Below, piece by piece: positions 1-5,738 of a stretch of DNA of 5,738 nucleotides. The DNA comes from an uncultured Pelosinus sp. Its GTDB lineage: Bacteria > Bacillota > Negativicutes > UMGS1260. A program made the position numbers and the translations under genes. Below the pieces are notes generated by a model. It was not told the origin of the DNA. It did no database searches and saw only the letters and a program-made list of their open reading frames with translations. The stretch covers positions 1 to 5,738 of the forward strand of contig URQW01000146.1 of assembly GCA_900550105.1 (NCBI GenBank), written 5' to 3'. Every line of letters begins with the position of its first letter. Within the stretch, counting starts at the first letter, position 1.

Positions 1-28
1 GGCAAAATATTTATATAAATATTTTGCC
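1..28. repeat. perfect 28-bp palindrome, possible terminator of an upstream gene
   Basis: The first 28 bases are an exact inverted repeat with arms starting GGCAAAATATTT and a TATA centre. As RNA this would form a hairpin of about 12 pairs with a 4-nt loop. It could be the intrinsic terminator of a gene lying left of the window, but what follows (TGCAAATTGTTTT) is not a clean U-tract and the stem is mostly A-T. A protein-binding site is the alternative. The palindrome touches the window edge, so its true left boundary is unknown. Confidence 0.5.
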
Positions 29-75
29 TGCAAATTGTTTTGAATGGTTATTTTTTTCACAAATATTTAAAAATA

Positions 76-104
76 TAGACTATATAGATAAAAAGTTTTA
101 TAAT
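76..104 (+). promoter_or_regulatory. sigma-A-type promoter of the lactate permease gene
   Basis: The -35 element is TAGACT (76-81, four of six to TTGACA). A 17-bp spacer separates it from a consensus -10 TATAAT (99-104). The predicted transcription start is near 111, which gives a leader of roughly 198 nt before the permease start codon. The FadR-type operator begins 16 bp past the -10 element, where a bound repressor would block initiation or early elongation. Confidence 0.7.
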
Positions 105-308
105 GAAATTGTTGGATTACTGGTCTGACCATCAGGTCTCTTTCCTTAATCGAATGATGAAAGGAGGCTTGGATATAGGGGAGAAACAGTTACAGAAAAG
201 GGTATGAGCGGTCAGAAAGGCGTCTAGCATTTACACAGAGTGATTTATGGAAAATCGCCATCGTTTTTTTCGTCACAGATAAAAGAATAAGTGAGGGGAT
301 TCAATATT
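105..308 (+). other. long untranslated leader of the lactate permease gene
   Basis: About 200 nt separate the predicted transcription start (near 111) from the permease ATG. The stretch holds operator 1 and then a strong Shine-Dalgarno-like AAAGGAGG at 160-167 that belongs to no convincing gene. This motif can pair with TTTCCTT-type sequence at 141-147 (seven pairs including two G-U, 13-nt loop). A T7 run at 264-270 follows only a 4-bp ATGG/CCAT stem. I recognise no known riboswitch class, T-box or RNA gene here, and only very short ORFs are present (154-207 and 204-227). Confidence 0.5.
121..131. promoter_or_regulatory. FadR/LldR-type operator 1 (TGGTCTGACCA)
   Basis: This is a perfect dyad, TGGTC-T-GACCA, matching the TGGT-N3-ACCA pattern recognised by FadR-subfamily GntR regulators. 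It sits at about +10 to +20 of the predicted permease transcript. The likely ligand protein is the GntR regulator encoded at 3565-4302. A GACC/GGTC hairpin (127-130 with 135-138) overlaps its right half. Binding is inferred and not shown. Confidence 0.75.
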
Positions 309-1895
309 ATGTGGCAAATTGTCCAACATCCGCTTGGCATTGGATTATCAGCTCTTGTAGCTTTTATTCCACTCTTATGGCTTTTGTTAAGTCTTGGCGT
401 ATGGAAAATGCCGGCTCATAAGACCTGCTTTATTGCTATGGTTCTAAGTATGGCTCTCGCGGCTCTTGCCTGGCAAATGCCAGTTAGTCTGGTAATAACA
501 GGCGCTTTAGACGGAGCTGTTTTGGCTATCTGGCCAATTCTATGGGTTATTTTTGCAGCTATTTTTACTTATAATATGACGCTACAAACAGGGGCAATGG
601 ATAAAATTAAAGGTGTCATGGCTAGCTTTTCCAGTGACCGCCGTGTCCAGGCGCTCTTAATCGCTTGGGGCTTCGGCGCTTTTTTGGAAGCGGCTGCCGG
701 GTTTGGTACGGCTGTTGCAATTCCAGCTGCCATCCTAATCAGTTTAGGATTTCATCCTTTTTTCGCCTCTGTCATCTGCTTGATTGCCAATACAGTGCCA
801 GTTGCTTTTGGCGCTGTAGGGATTCCTGTAATTACCTTGGCTAAAGTAGCTGATCTTGATGTACTTAGATTGACTTTAGACTGTGCGATTCAGTTAACTC
901 CTTTCGTAATTGTAATACCACTTGCGCTAATTTGGATTATGACAAAAAGTGTTTCCGGTTTTAAAGGGGTCACTGGTATGGCGATTGCTGCCGGGTTTGC
1001 TTTTGCCGTGCCTCAATTGATTATTGCCGCTTATATGGGACCGGAACTCACATCCATTGTTGGATCTGTTTGCTCAATGGCTGTCATTGTTCTTTGGAAT
1101 AAAATATCGCCGCCTGCTGAGGATTGGCGTTTCCCTGATGAAGCAAATACGGCGCAGAAAAAAGTTGTTTTTGAAACGACTTTTAAAGAGCAATGTATTG
1201 CTTGGTCACCTTATGTACTTTTATTTGTGTTTATTTTAGGAACGAACAACGCCGTTTGGCCGGCTGTAAGCAAAATGCTGGGAACCATTCAATCTTCCGT
1301 GCAGATTTATTACGGACCAGGCGGCAAGCCTATGTCGATTGCCTGGATTTTAACACCTGGCACGTTAATTTTGCTAGGCGCACTGATTGGCGGCTTATTG
1401 CAAGGTGCTTCTGGCAGCGATTTGGGTGCTGTTTTCAAAAAAACCTGCGTACAACTTCAGAAAACAACAATTACAGTTGTTTCGATTGTTGCTCTGGCTA
1501 AAGTTATGGGTTATGCTGGCATGGTATCGGATATTGCCTTTGCTCTTGCCCAAACTACAGGCAGCTTTTATCCCTTTATTGCACCGATTATCGGCGCTCT
1601 TGGCACTTTTGTTACTGGCAGTGATACAAATGCCAATGTCTTGTTTGGCGCTTTACAAAAACAGACAGCGATTCAAATTGGCGCCGATCCAACCTGGATC
1701 ACAGCTTCCAATACAAGCGGCGCTACAGCTGGCAAGATGATTTCGCCGCAAAGTATTGCTATTGCTACATCGGCGACCGGGCAAGTCGGAATTGAAGGCG
1801 ATATTCTTCGTGCTACAGCTGGATATTGTTTACTTTATACGCTGCTGTTAGGGGCTTGGGTATATTTCGTAAACGCTACTCATCTCTTTTTATAA
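309..1895 (+). CDS. lctP: lactate permease (LctP/LldP family)
   Basis: This is an integral membrane carrier that imports L-lactate (and probably D-lactate or glycolate), coupled to protons in characterised relatives. The 528-residue product is hydrophobic throughout, with many membrane segments, close to the 551 residues of E. coli LldP. Family hallmarks are visible: EAAAGFGTAVAIP near residues 127-139, GSDTNANVLFGALQ near 437-450 and GKMISPQSIAIA near 475-486. I chose the ATG at 309 because GAGGGG at 295-300 gives a normal spacing to it. A GTG at 291 would add six residues but lies on top of that ribosome-binding site. The gene has its own promoter and operator. Neighbouring dehydrogenase and regulator genes support lactate as substrate. 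No frame damage is seen. Confidence 0.93.
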   Translation: MWQIVQHPLGIGLSALVAFIPLLWLLLSLGVWKMPAHKTCFIAMVLSMALAALAWQMPVSLVITGALDGAVLAIWPILWVIFAAIFTYNMTLQTGAMDKIKGVMASFSSDRRVQALLIAWGFGAFLEAAAGFGTAVAIPAAILISLGFHPFFASVICLIANTVPVAFGAVGIPVITLAKVADLDVLRLTLDCAIQLTPFVIVIPLALIWIMTKSVSGFKGVTGMAIAAGFAFAVPQLIIAAYMGPELTSIVGSVCSMAVIVLWNKISPPAEDWRFPDEANTAQKKVVFETTFKEQCIAWSPYVLLFVFILGTNNAVWPAVSKMLGTIQSSVQIYYGPGGKPMSIAWILTPGTLILLGALIGGLLQGASGSDLGAVFKKTCVQLQKTTITVVSIVALAKVMGYAGMVSDIAFALAQTTGSFYPFIAPIIGALGTFVTGSDTNANVLFGALQKQTAIQIGADPTWITASNTSGATAGKMISPQSIAIATSATGQVGIEGDILRATAGYCLLYTLLLGAWVYFVNATHLFL

Positions 1896-2035
1896 AAATC
1901 ATAGTAACTATGAAGATTTATCGGATAGGGATCAAATTTATTGTAAAATATCGCAAAGACTTGAATGAAGGCAAAGAATTTGCTAAATACTGCCTATAAG
2001 GCTCAATAAGAAGTTTTTTTGACGAATTTCTCTGA

Positions 2036-2064
2036 TAGACAAAAAATAGTAAACAAAGTATTCT
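2036..2064 (+). promoter_or_regulatory. promoter of the dehydrogenase-regulator unit
   Basis: The -35 element is TAGACA (2036-2041, five of six to TTGACA). A 17-bp spacer leads to the -10 element TATTCT (2059-2064, four of six). Spacing and -35 form mirror the permease promoter (TAGACT, 17 bp, TATAAT). The predicted start is near 2071, giving a leader of about 50 nt. An alternative -35, TTGACG at 2019-2024, has no good -10 at the right distance. Confidence 0.55.
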
Positions 2065-2079
2065 GAGAGTAAGGAAAAT

Positions 2080-2090
2080 TGGTAATACCA
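2080..2090. promoter_or_regulatory. FadR/LldR-type operator 2 (TGGTAATACCA)
   Basis: This perfect dyad, TGGTA-A-TACCA, has the same TGGT-N3-ACCA outer half-sites as operator 1. It begins 15 bp after the -10 element, against 16 bp for operator 1, so both sit at about +10 to +20. A further ACCA half-site lies at 2095-2098. It is probably bound by the regulator encoded downstream, which would then control its own transcription through this site. Confidence 0.72.
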
Positions 2091-2121
2091 CTTTACCACT
2101 TATAAAAAAGGAGACGATACC

Positions 2122-3525
2122 ATGAGCAAGTACAATCAAGTGACAAAAGAATTAGTTGAACAGTTAAAAGGCGTTGTTGGTGAAAAATTTGTTTATACTG
2201 ATGCAGACAAATTGGAACCTTATTCTCATGATGAATTGACTGATTCTCACTATACGAAATTGCCGGAAGCGGTTGTTTTACCAGAAACGGCAGAAGAAGT
2301 AGCTAAAATTGTAAAATTGGCTTCTGATAACAATGTACCCATTATCGCTCGTGGCGGCGGTACGGCTTTCACAAGCGCATCAGTTGCTTTATACGGCGGC
2401 ATCGTTCTTTCCGTAGAACGGATGAATAAAATTTTAGAAATTGATGAAGAAAATATGTTTATGGTGGTAGAACCTGGCGCTACGACAGCCAATGTACAAA
2501 AAGCTGCCAATGAAAAAGGCTTCCTCTATGCTGGCGATCCCTGCAGCGGTGACAGTTCTTTTATCGGAGGTAACGTAGCTACAAATGCTGGCGGTAATAA
2601 AGCCGTAAAATACGGTACGACTCGTCAACAGGTTAATGGTGTGGAAATTGTAACAGCTGATGGCGAACTTGTAACATTAGGCGGCAAATGCAAAAAAGAT
2701 TCTACTGGCTATAGCCTTGTTAATTTGATGATTGGTTCAGAAGGAACGCTAGGCGTTATTACCAAATGCTATCTCAAACTGGTTCCTTTGGCGAAAAATG
2801 TATTTGATCTTTTAGCTGTATTCCCTGATTTGAAGACAGCAATTGGCATTGTACCTAAGGTTATGGCAGCAGGAATTACGCCTGTTTGTGTTGAATTTAT
2901 GGACAATGAGTCGATTAAATGTTGTGAAAAGTTCTTGAATGAAAAATTGCCAAATAGTGAAGATGGTCACTATATCATTATCTCTATTGAAGGCGACAAT
3001 GAGGAACTTCTGGAAGAACAATGCGTTACAATTGATGAATTGGCTACTGAACATGGCGCTATGAGCGTTCTTGTAGCGGATCCTGTACGAATTTGGAAAG
3101 CAAGAAAAGCTTATGCTGAAGCTGATCGGTCTCGCAGCTTGATTTTCTCCATGGAAGATATTGTAGTTCCGATGAATAAGATTCCTGAGACTGTAGAAAA
3201 AATCGCTGAAATTGGTCAAAAATATAATATCGCAATTCATTGCGCGGGTCATGCTGGTGATGGCAATATTCATGCTAATATTTTGAAAGATCAGCTGTCT
3301 GAAGAAGAATGGCATGATAAACTGCCGAAACTGCAGCATGAAATTTATTCAGCTGTTTATGAAGTTGGCGGAAAATTGTCAGGTGAACATGGCATTGGCT
3401 ATAAACGCTTGAAACTGTTAGAAGAATATGGCAATCCTGTCGAACTCAAAATGATGAAAGCAATTAAACAAGCTTTAGATCCGAAAAATATTCTTAACCC
3501 AGGCAAAGTAATTGCTGTAGATTGA
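2122..3525 (+). CDS. glcD: FAD-binding lactate/glycolate dehydrogenase, GlcD family (probable D-lactate dehydrogenase)
   Basis: This is a flavoenzyme of the VAO/PCMH fold that oxidises a 2-hydroxy acid (here probably lactate to pyruvate). It passes electrons to a partner other than free NAD. The 467-residue protein has an N-terminal FAD-binding half with ARGGGT (76-81), the glycine-rich stretch GDPCSGDSSFIGG (138-150) and GSEGTLGVIT (205-214). The C-terminal FAD-oxidase half has the metal/substrate-site pattern HAGDGNIH (377-384) and GEHGIG (421-426), and ends with LDPKNILNPGK (452-462). The start is fixed by AAAGGAG 8 nt upstream. There is no signal peptide, so it is probably cytoplasmic. 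In anaerobes such as Acetobacterium woodii a relative (LctD) works with EtfAB by electron confurcation. No etf, GlcF-like or FeS gene lies in this window. The GlcD family also includes glycolate and 2-hydroxyglutarate enzymes, so D-lactate is supported by context only. Confidence 0.88.
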   Translation: MSKYNQVTKELVEQLKGVVGEKFVYTDADKLEPYSHDELTDSHYTKLPEAVVLPETAEEVAKIVKLASDNNVPIIARGGGTAFTSASVALYGGIVLSVERMNKILEIDEENMFMVVEPGATTANVQKAANEKGFLYAGDPCSGDSSFIGGNVATNAGGNKAVKYGTTRQQVNGVEIVTADGELVTLGGKCKKDSTGYSLVNLMIGSEGTLGVITKCYLKLVPLAKNVFDLLAVFPDLKTAIGIVPKVMAAGITPVCVEFMDNESIKCCEKFLNEKLPNSEDGHYIIISIEGDNEELLEEQCVTIDELATEHGAMSVLVADPVRIWKARKAYAEADRSRSLIFSMEDIVVPMNKIPETVEKIAEIGQKYNIAIHCAGHAGDGNIHANILKDQLSEEEWHDKLPKLQHEIYSAVYEVGGKLSGEHGIGYKRLKLLEEYGNPVELKMMKAIKQALDPKNILNPGKVIAVD

Positions 3526-3564
3526 TTTTTTGGTTTTACTGACTGTAGAAAAGGGGTCTCCAGA

Positions 3565-4302
3565 ATGAAATTCCAGCAGATTGTAACCCGGAAATTATAT
3601 GAGCTTGTGATTGATCAAATCAAAGAAATGATTTATCACAAACGATTGGTGAAGGGGGATAAGCTGCCGTCAGAAAGAGACTTGGCCGTACAACTCGGCG
3701 TAAGCCGCACAGCGATCAGAGAAGCTTTAAGAGCGTTAGAGATGCTTGGCCTTATTGTGAGTCATCACGGTGAGGGGACTTTTATTGCTTCTGCTTTTCC
3801 GGAAGAAAAACTCTTTGAACCACTCTCACTTGTTTTTATGCTTGAGGACAATCCGACAGAGTTAAGCGAGGTTCGGGCGATGCTTGAAATACAGTGCGCC
3901 GGCCTCGCTGCTGAAAAAATTAAACCTGAGGAATTGCAACTTTTAGCGGCGTGTGTACAGGAGTTTCAAACATCCCAGGAAAGTCCGCTTCTTGCGGAAG
4001 TAGATAAGAATTTCCACACGCTGATTGCCAAAGCTAGCCATAATCGTCTTCTCTATCACTTATATTCTTCGATTCATGAAGTGGTGAGTCATCATATTGT
4101 GAATATGCGCTATTTGATTATCAGTGATAGACAAAACTCTTCCATTTTATTGCATCAGCATAAAGCAATTTATGAATCCATTGCCACTGGTGATGTGAAA
4201 AAGGCTAGGGAAGCGATGACAGAACATATGGTTTTTGTACGCAGTCAATTTGATTCAAAATATGAAATGGAAATTCGTACTGAGACGCGAGAGCAAATCT
4301 AG
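3565..4302 (+). CDS. lldR: GntR/FadR-family transcriptional regulator, LldR-like
   Basis: This is a probable lactate-responsive repressor of the cluster. The 245-residue protein has an N-terminal winged helix (about residues 8-75) with the GntR core LPSERDLAVQLGVSRTAIRE (34-53). R38, R48, R52 and H68 align with the E. coli FadR DNA-contact residues R35, R45, R49 and H65. This fits the TGGT-N3-ACCA operators at 121 and 2080. An FCD ligand-binding domain follows (about 95-225). D147, H151, H199 and H221 match the metal-binding Asp-His-His-His set seen in FCD regulators such as Corynebacterium LldR. The gene starts 39 bp after the dehydrogenase with AAGGGG 8 nt upstream and no promoter or terminator between, so it is probably co-transcribed and autoregulated. 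It is followed by a strong terminator. Lactate as effector is inferred from context. Confidence 0.87.
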   Translation: MKFQQIVTRKLYELVIDQIKEMIYHKRLVKGDKLPSERDLAVQLGVSRTAIREALRALEMLGLIVSHHGEGTFIASAFPEEKLFEPLSLVFMLEDNPTELSEVRAMLEIQCAGLAAEKIKPEELQLLAACVQEFQTSQESPLLAEVDKNFHTLIAKASHNRLLYHLYSSIHEVVSHHIVNMRYLIISDRQNSSILLHQHKAIYESIATGDVKKAREAMTEHMVFVRSQFDSKYEMEIRTETREQI

Positions 4303-4330
4303 GATAACTACAACAGAATGATTACTTTTT

Positions 4331-4358
4331 AAGAGTCGGCTTTATGCCGACTCTTTTT
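4331..4358 (+). terminator. intrinsic terminator of the lactate cluster
   Basis: AAGAGTCGGC (4331-4340) pairs perfectly with GCCGACTCTT (4346-4355) around a 5-nt TTTAT loop. A T-run spanning 4354-4358 follows. The hairpin sits 28 bp after the regulator stop codon and closes the unit. Confidence 0.9.
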
Positions 4359-4385
4359 GCATAGGCGTCCTAGTTGTTCAATATA

Positions 4386-4391
4386 TATAAT
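4386..4391 (+). promoter_or_regulatory. possible -10 element for the deacetylase-like gene
   Basis: TATAAT lies in an AT-rich tract after the terminator, about 50 bp before the start codon at 4442. No good -35 hexamer is found 16-18 bp upstream, so it may be a weak promoter or may need another sigma factor or an activator. Confidence 0.3.
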
Positions 4392-4441
4392 ATAGGCAGT
4401 CAGTTTTTTTCAGAAAACGAATCATATGAGGCGGCGATAAG

Positions 4442-5158
4442 ATGGTTAGGGTATGGATCTTTTCTGGTTCACGCAGGTGGAAAAATTGGTGCTTTCTTTT
4501 TGGCGGTGCCGCGTTGTGTCTTACTCTTTTCTTTATGCCTTTTTTAGCTTTTGAAAAGCCGCAGCCGATTTATCAAGGCAACGCGGCCGAGAAAAAAGTG
4601 GCTTTTGCTTGCAATGTGTTTTGGGGCGAAGATATTTTACCAATTATGGCGGAACGATTAAAGCCTTACCATATTACTTTTTTTATCGGCGGAATTTGGG
4701 CAGAAAAACATCCGGATCTTGTTAAAAGTTTAGCTGAAGCAGGTCACGAAATTGCCAATCACAGTTATAACCATCCTCATCCTAATCGTTTGAGTAAAGA
4801 AAAAAATCAAGAACAAATTTTGCAAACAGCCGCATTGCTTGAAAGTATTACGGGGCAAACAAATCGTTTATATGCGCCACCCTATGGTGAATTTAATGAT
4901 ATTGTCCTTCTCGCTGCTCAAGAACTTGGTTATACAACGACGTTGTGGAGTATTGATACGATAGATTGGCAGAAACCATCACCAGAAGTCATCATGAGCC
5001 GAGTGATGAAAAAAATTCATCCAGGCGCCATTATTTTAATGCATCCAATGGCTGCAACATCTCAGGCTTTGCCTGGTTTGATCCAAAAATTAACGGAAGA
5101 AGGTTATCAAATTACAACCGTATCTGATGTAATTGCTTCGAAAAAGCAGGCCCAGTGA
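4442..5158 (+). CDS. membrane-anchored polysaccharide deacetylase-like protein (NodB fold), degenerate active site
   Basis: This 238-residue protein has a basic N-terminus, one hydrophobic segment (about residues 16-37) acting as membrane anchor or uncleaved signal, and a carbohydrate-esterase-4 NodB domain (about 50-232). Conserved parts are motif 2, HSYNHP (107-112), motif 4, SIDTIDW (170-176), and motif 5, LMH (199-201). Motif 1, normally TFDD, reads ACNV (56-59), so both acidic residues are replaced by N58 and V59. Motif 3, normally RPPYG, reads APPYG (145-149), losing the arginine. Deacetylation of peptidoglycan or another N-acetylated wall polymer is therefore uncertain. E63/D64 might substitute, or the protein may only bind glycan. 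Such divergent NodB proteins occur in spore formers. The start has a modest GAGG site 10 nt upstream. The gene is monocistronic between two terminators. Confidence 0.82.
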   Translation: MVRVWIFSGSRRWKNWCFLFGGAALCLTLFFMPFLAFEKPQPIYQGNAAEKKVAFACNVFWGEDILPIMAERLKPYHITFFIGGIWAEKHPDLVKSLAEAGHEIANHSYNHPHPNRLSKEKNQEQILQTAALLESITGQTNRLYAPPYGEFNDIVLLAAQELGYTTTLWSIDTIDWQKPSPEVIMSRVMKKIHPGAIILMHPMAATSQALPGLIQKLTEEGYQITTVSDVIASKKQAQ

Positions 5159-5172
5159 GGCCTGCTTTTTTT
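5141..5172 (+). terminator. intrinsic terminator overlapping the 3' end of the deacetylase-like gene
   Basis: AAAAAGCAGGCC (5141-5152) pairs perfectly with GGCCTGCTTTTT (5159-5170) around the 6-nt loop CAGTGA. The T-run continues to 5172. The 5' arm encodes the last residues, and the TGA stop codon (5156-5158) lies in the loop. Confidence 0.92.
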
Positions 5173-5186
5173 GCCAAATAGTTCAA

Positions 5187-5215
5187 TTGCCCCTTGGGGG
5201 AGGCTATGTTATCAT
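5187..5215 (+). promoter_or_regulatory. possible promoter of the GH18 gene
   Basis: TTGCCC (5187-5192, four of six to TTGACA), a 17-bp spacer and TATCAT (5210-5215, five of six to TATAAT) form a fair sigma-A-like promoter. It begins just after the preceding terminator. The predicted start is near 5222, leaving a leader of about 60 nt. CATAATGT at 5222-5229 resembles a sporulation sigma-E -10 element, but I find no matching -35. Confidence 0.4.
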
Positions 5216-5281
5216 TGTTTACATAATGTTATAAGGAGCTTGTTACGCTTTTTTGTGTCAGCTATTAGTCGGGAGGATTTC

Positions 5282-5738
5282 ATGGAGAAACGCCGGGTGT
5301 TATTTGCTTATTGCTTGTTTATTACTTTAGTCTTTTACTTGTTTTTGCCCCTTCGCTCCGCCGCCGCTTTTTCAGCACAGGATCTGTTTACGACAGCTAG
5401 TACAAGCGGTAGCTCTGGACAAGTAAACATTATGGATCTTTTACTAGGTATTTTACTAGGAAAGTTTTTTGGTCAATCAGCATCTGCAGATCATTCCGGC
5501 CAGAATACTTTGAATTCTTCTGGTAAAGAACTGATTGGCTTTTATGCGGAATGGTATGGTCAGGATCAATCATCCTACCAGGATTTTTTGAGTCATACGA
5601 ATCAAATTGGAACGATTGCTCCGTTTTGGGCTACTCTGAGTGAGACGGGAGATCTTACGAATCGTGGCGGCGACGATCATTCAGCTGTTGTAGCGTTAGC
5701 TCATAAGAATCAACGACAGGTACTCTTGCTTGTTAATA
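5282..5738 (+). CDS. exported glycoside hydrolase family 18-like protein, 5' part only
   Basis: The frame is open from the ATG at 5282 to the window edge (152 codons), so the C-terminal part is missing. GGAGG at 5272-5276 supports the start, 5 nt upstream. Residues 1-29 form a signal peptide: a KRR start, a hydrophobic core and a probable cleavage site after RSAAA. A Ser/Gly-rich linker (about 38-82) follows, interrupted by a hydrophobic patch MDLLLGILLGKFFG (51-64). From residue 84 the sequence LIGFYAEWYGQD and later IGTIAPFWATLSETGDL looks like the first strands of a GH18 (chitinase-like) barrel, of the kind found in spore-cortex or wall-lytic proteins such as the YaaH/SleL group. The catalytic DxxDxDxE motif would lie beyond the window, so activity cannot be judged. 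Together with the upstream NodB-fold gene it suggests envelope or spore-wall remodelling. Confidence 0.72.
   Translation, partial: MEKRRVLFAYCLFITLVFYLFLPLRSAAAFSAQDLFTTASTSGSSGQVNIMDLLLGILLGKFFGQSASADHSGQNTLNSSGKELIGFYAEWYGQDQSSYQDFLSHTNQIGTIAPFWATLSETGDLTNRGGDDHSAVVALAHKNQRQVLLLVN

Larger units (their letters stand above)
1896..2121. other. intergenic region between permease and dehydrogenase genes
   Basis: The 226-bp spacer carries a small dyad right after the permease stop (TCATAGT-A-ACTATGA, 1899-1913). That dyad lacks a following T-run and is a poor terminator, so readthrough from the permease gene is likely. The right half holds the glcD promoter, operator 2 and a strong ribosome-binding site (AAAGGAG, 2107-2113). 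I find no credible gene in it on either strand. Confidence 0.6.

Noticed and set aside
247..270. ATGG/CCAT hairpin followed by seven T residues, considered as an attenuator
   Set aside because: The stem has only four pairs and a 7-nt loop, with CG between stem and T-run. It is too weak to call a terminator.
291..308. GTG at 291 as the permease start
   Set aside because: It would place the start on top of the GAGGGG ribosome-binding site and add six unconserved-looking residues. The ATG at 309 is better placed.
1024..1740. Three + strand frames inside the permease gene
   Set aside because: They are out-of-frame shadows of the permease, with no ribosome-binding sites and no family signature.
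1899..1913. TCATAGT-A-ACTATGA dyad after the permease stop, considered as a terminator
   Set aside because: It has almost no loop, is A-T rich and has no T-run after it.
1918..2139. 73-residue reading frame on the - strand across the glcD promoter region
   Set aside because: It covers the promoter, operator 2 and the glcD start, has no convincing ribosome-binding site and looks like a chance hydrophobic frame in AT-rich DNA.
2812..3339. 175-residue frame on the - strand inside the dehydrogenase gene
   Set aside because: It is fully covered by a well-supported gene on the + strand and has a Phe/Asn/Ile-rich composition typical of an antisense shadow.
5222..5229. CATAATGT as a sporulation sigma-E -10 element for the GH18 gene
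   Set aside because: The -10 pattern fits, but no recognisable sigma-E -35 lies at the proper distance. The sigma-A-like TTGCCC/TATCAT pair explains the region as well.

Overview
The window reads as Gram-positive-style bacterial DNA. It is moderately AT-rich, has purine-rich Shine-Dalgarno sites and sigma-A-like promoters, and every gene is on the + strand. A lactate permease, a GlcD-type FAD lactate dehydrogenase and a FadR-family regulator sit next to two wall-polysaccharide genes (a NodB-fold protein and a GH18 protein). This suits a lactate-using, probably spore-forming anaerobic Firmicute. A Negativicutes member of the Pelosinus/Sporomusa type is my best guess, but this is inference from gene content and not a species call.

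Left part (1-308): non-coding. It starts with a perfect 28-bp palindrome at the window edge. It then carries a promoter, a FadR-type operator (TGGTCTGACCA) just downstream of the predicted transcription start, and an unusually long leader of about 200 nt in front of the permease.

Centre (309-4358): a lactate utilisation cluster. The permease lctP is followed by a 226-bp spacer with its own promoter and a second operator (TGGTAATACCA) at nearly the same offset. Then come the glcD-like dehydrogenase and, 39 bp later, the GntR/FadR/LldR-like repressor. A strong intrinsic terminator closes the cluster. The likely logic is lactate uptake, oxidation to pyruvate, and lactate-responsive derepression of both promoters by the repressor encoded at the end of the second unit. 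No Etf, iron-sulfur or racemase partner is encoded within the window.

Right part (4359-5738): a membrane-anchored NodB-fold polysaccharide deacetylase-like protein with a degenerate active site, whose stop codon lies in the loop of its own terminator. It is followed by the first 152 codons of an exported GH18-family protein that runs off the window. These two look like envelope or spore-wall genes unrelated to lactate metabolism.

I see no mobile element, CRISPR array, tRNA or rRNA, and nothing that amounts to a wholly new system. The best second looks are the paired operators, the degenerate deacetylase, the long permease leader and the dehydrogenase without visible electron partners.
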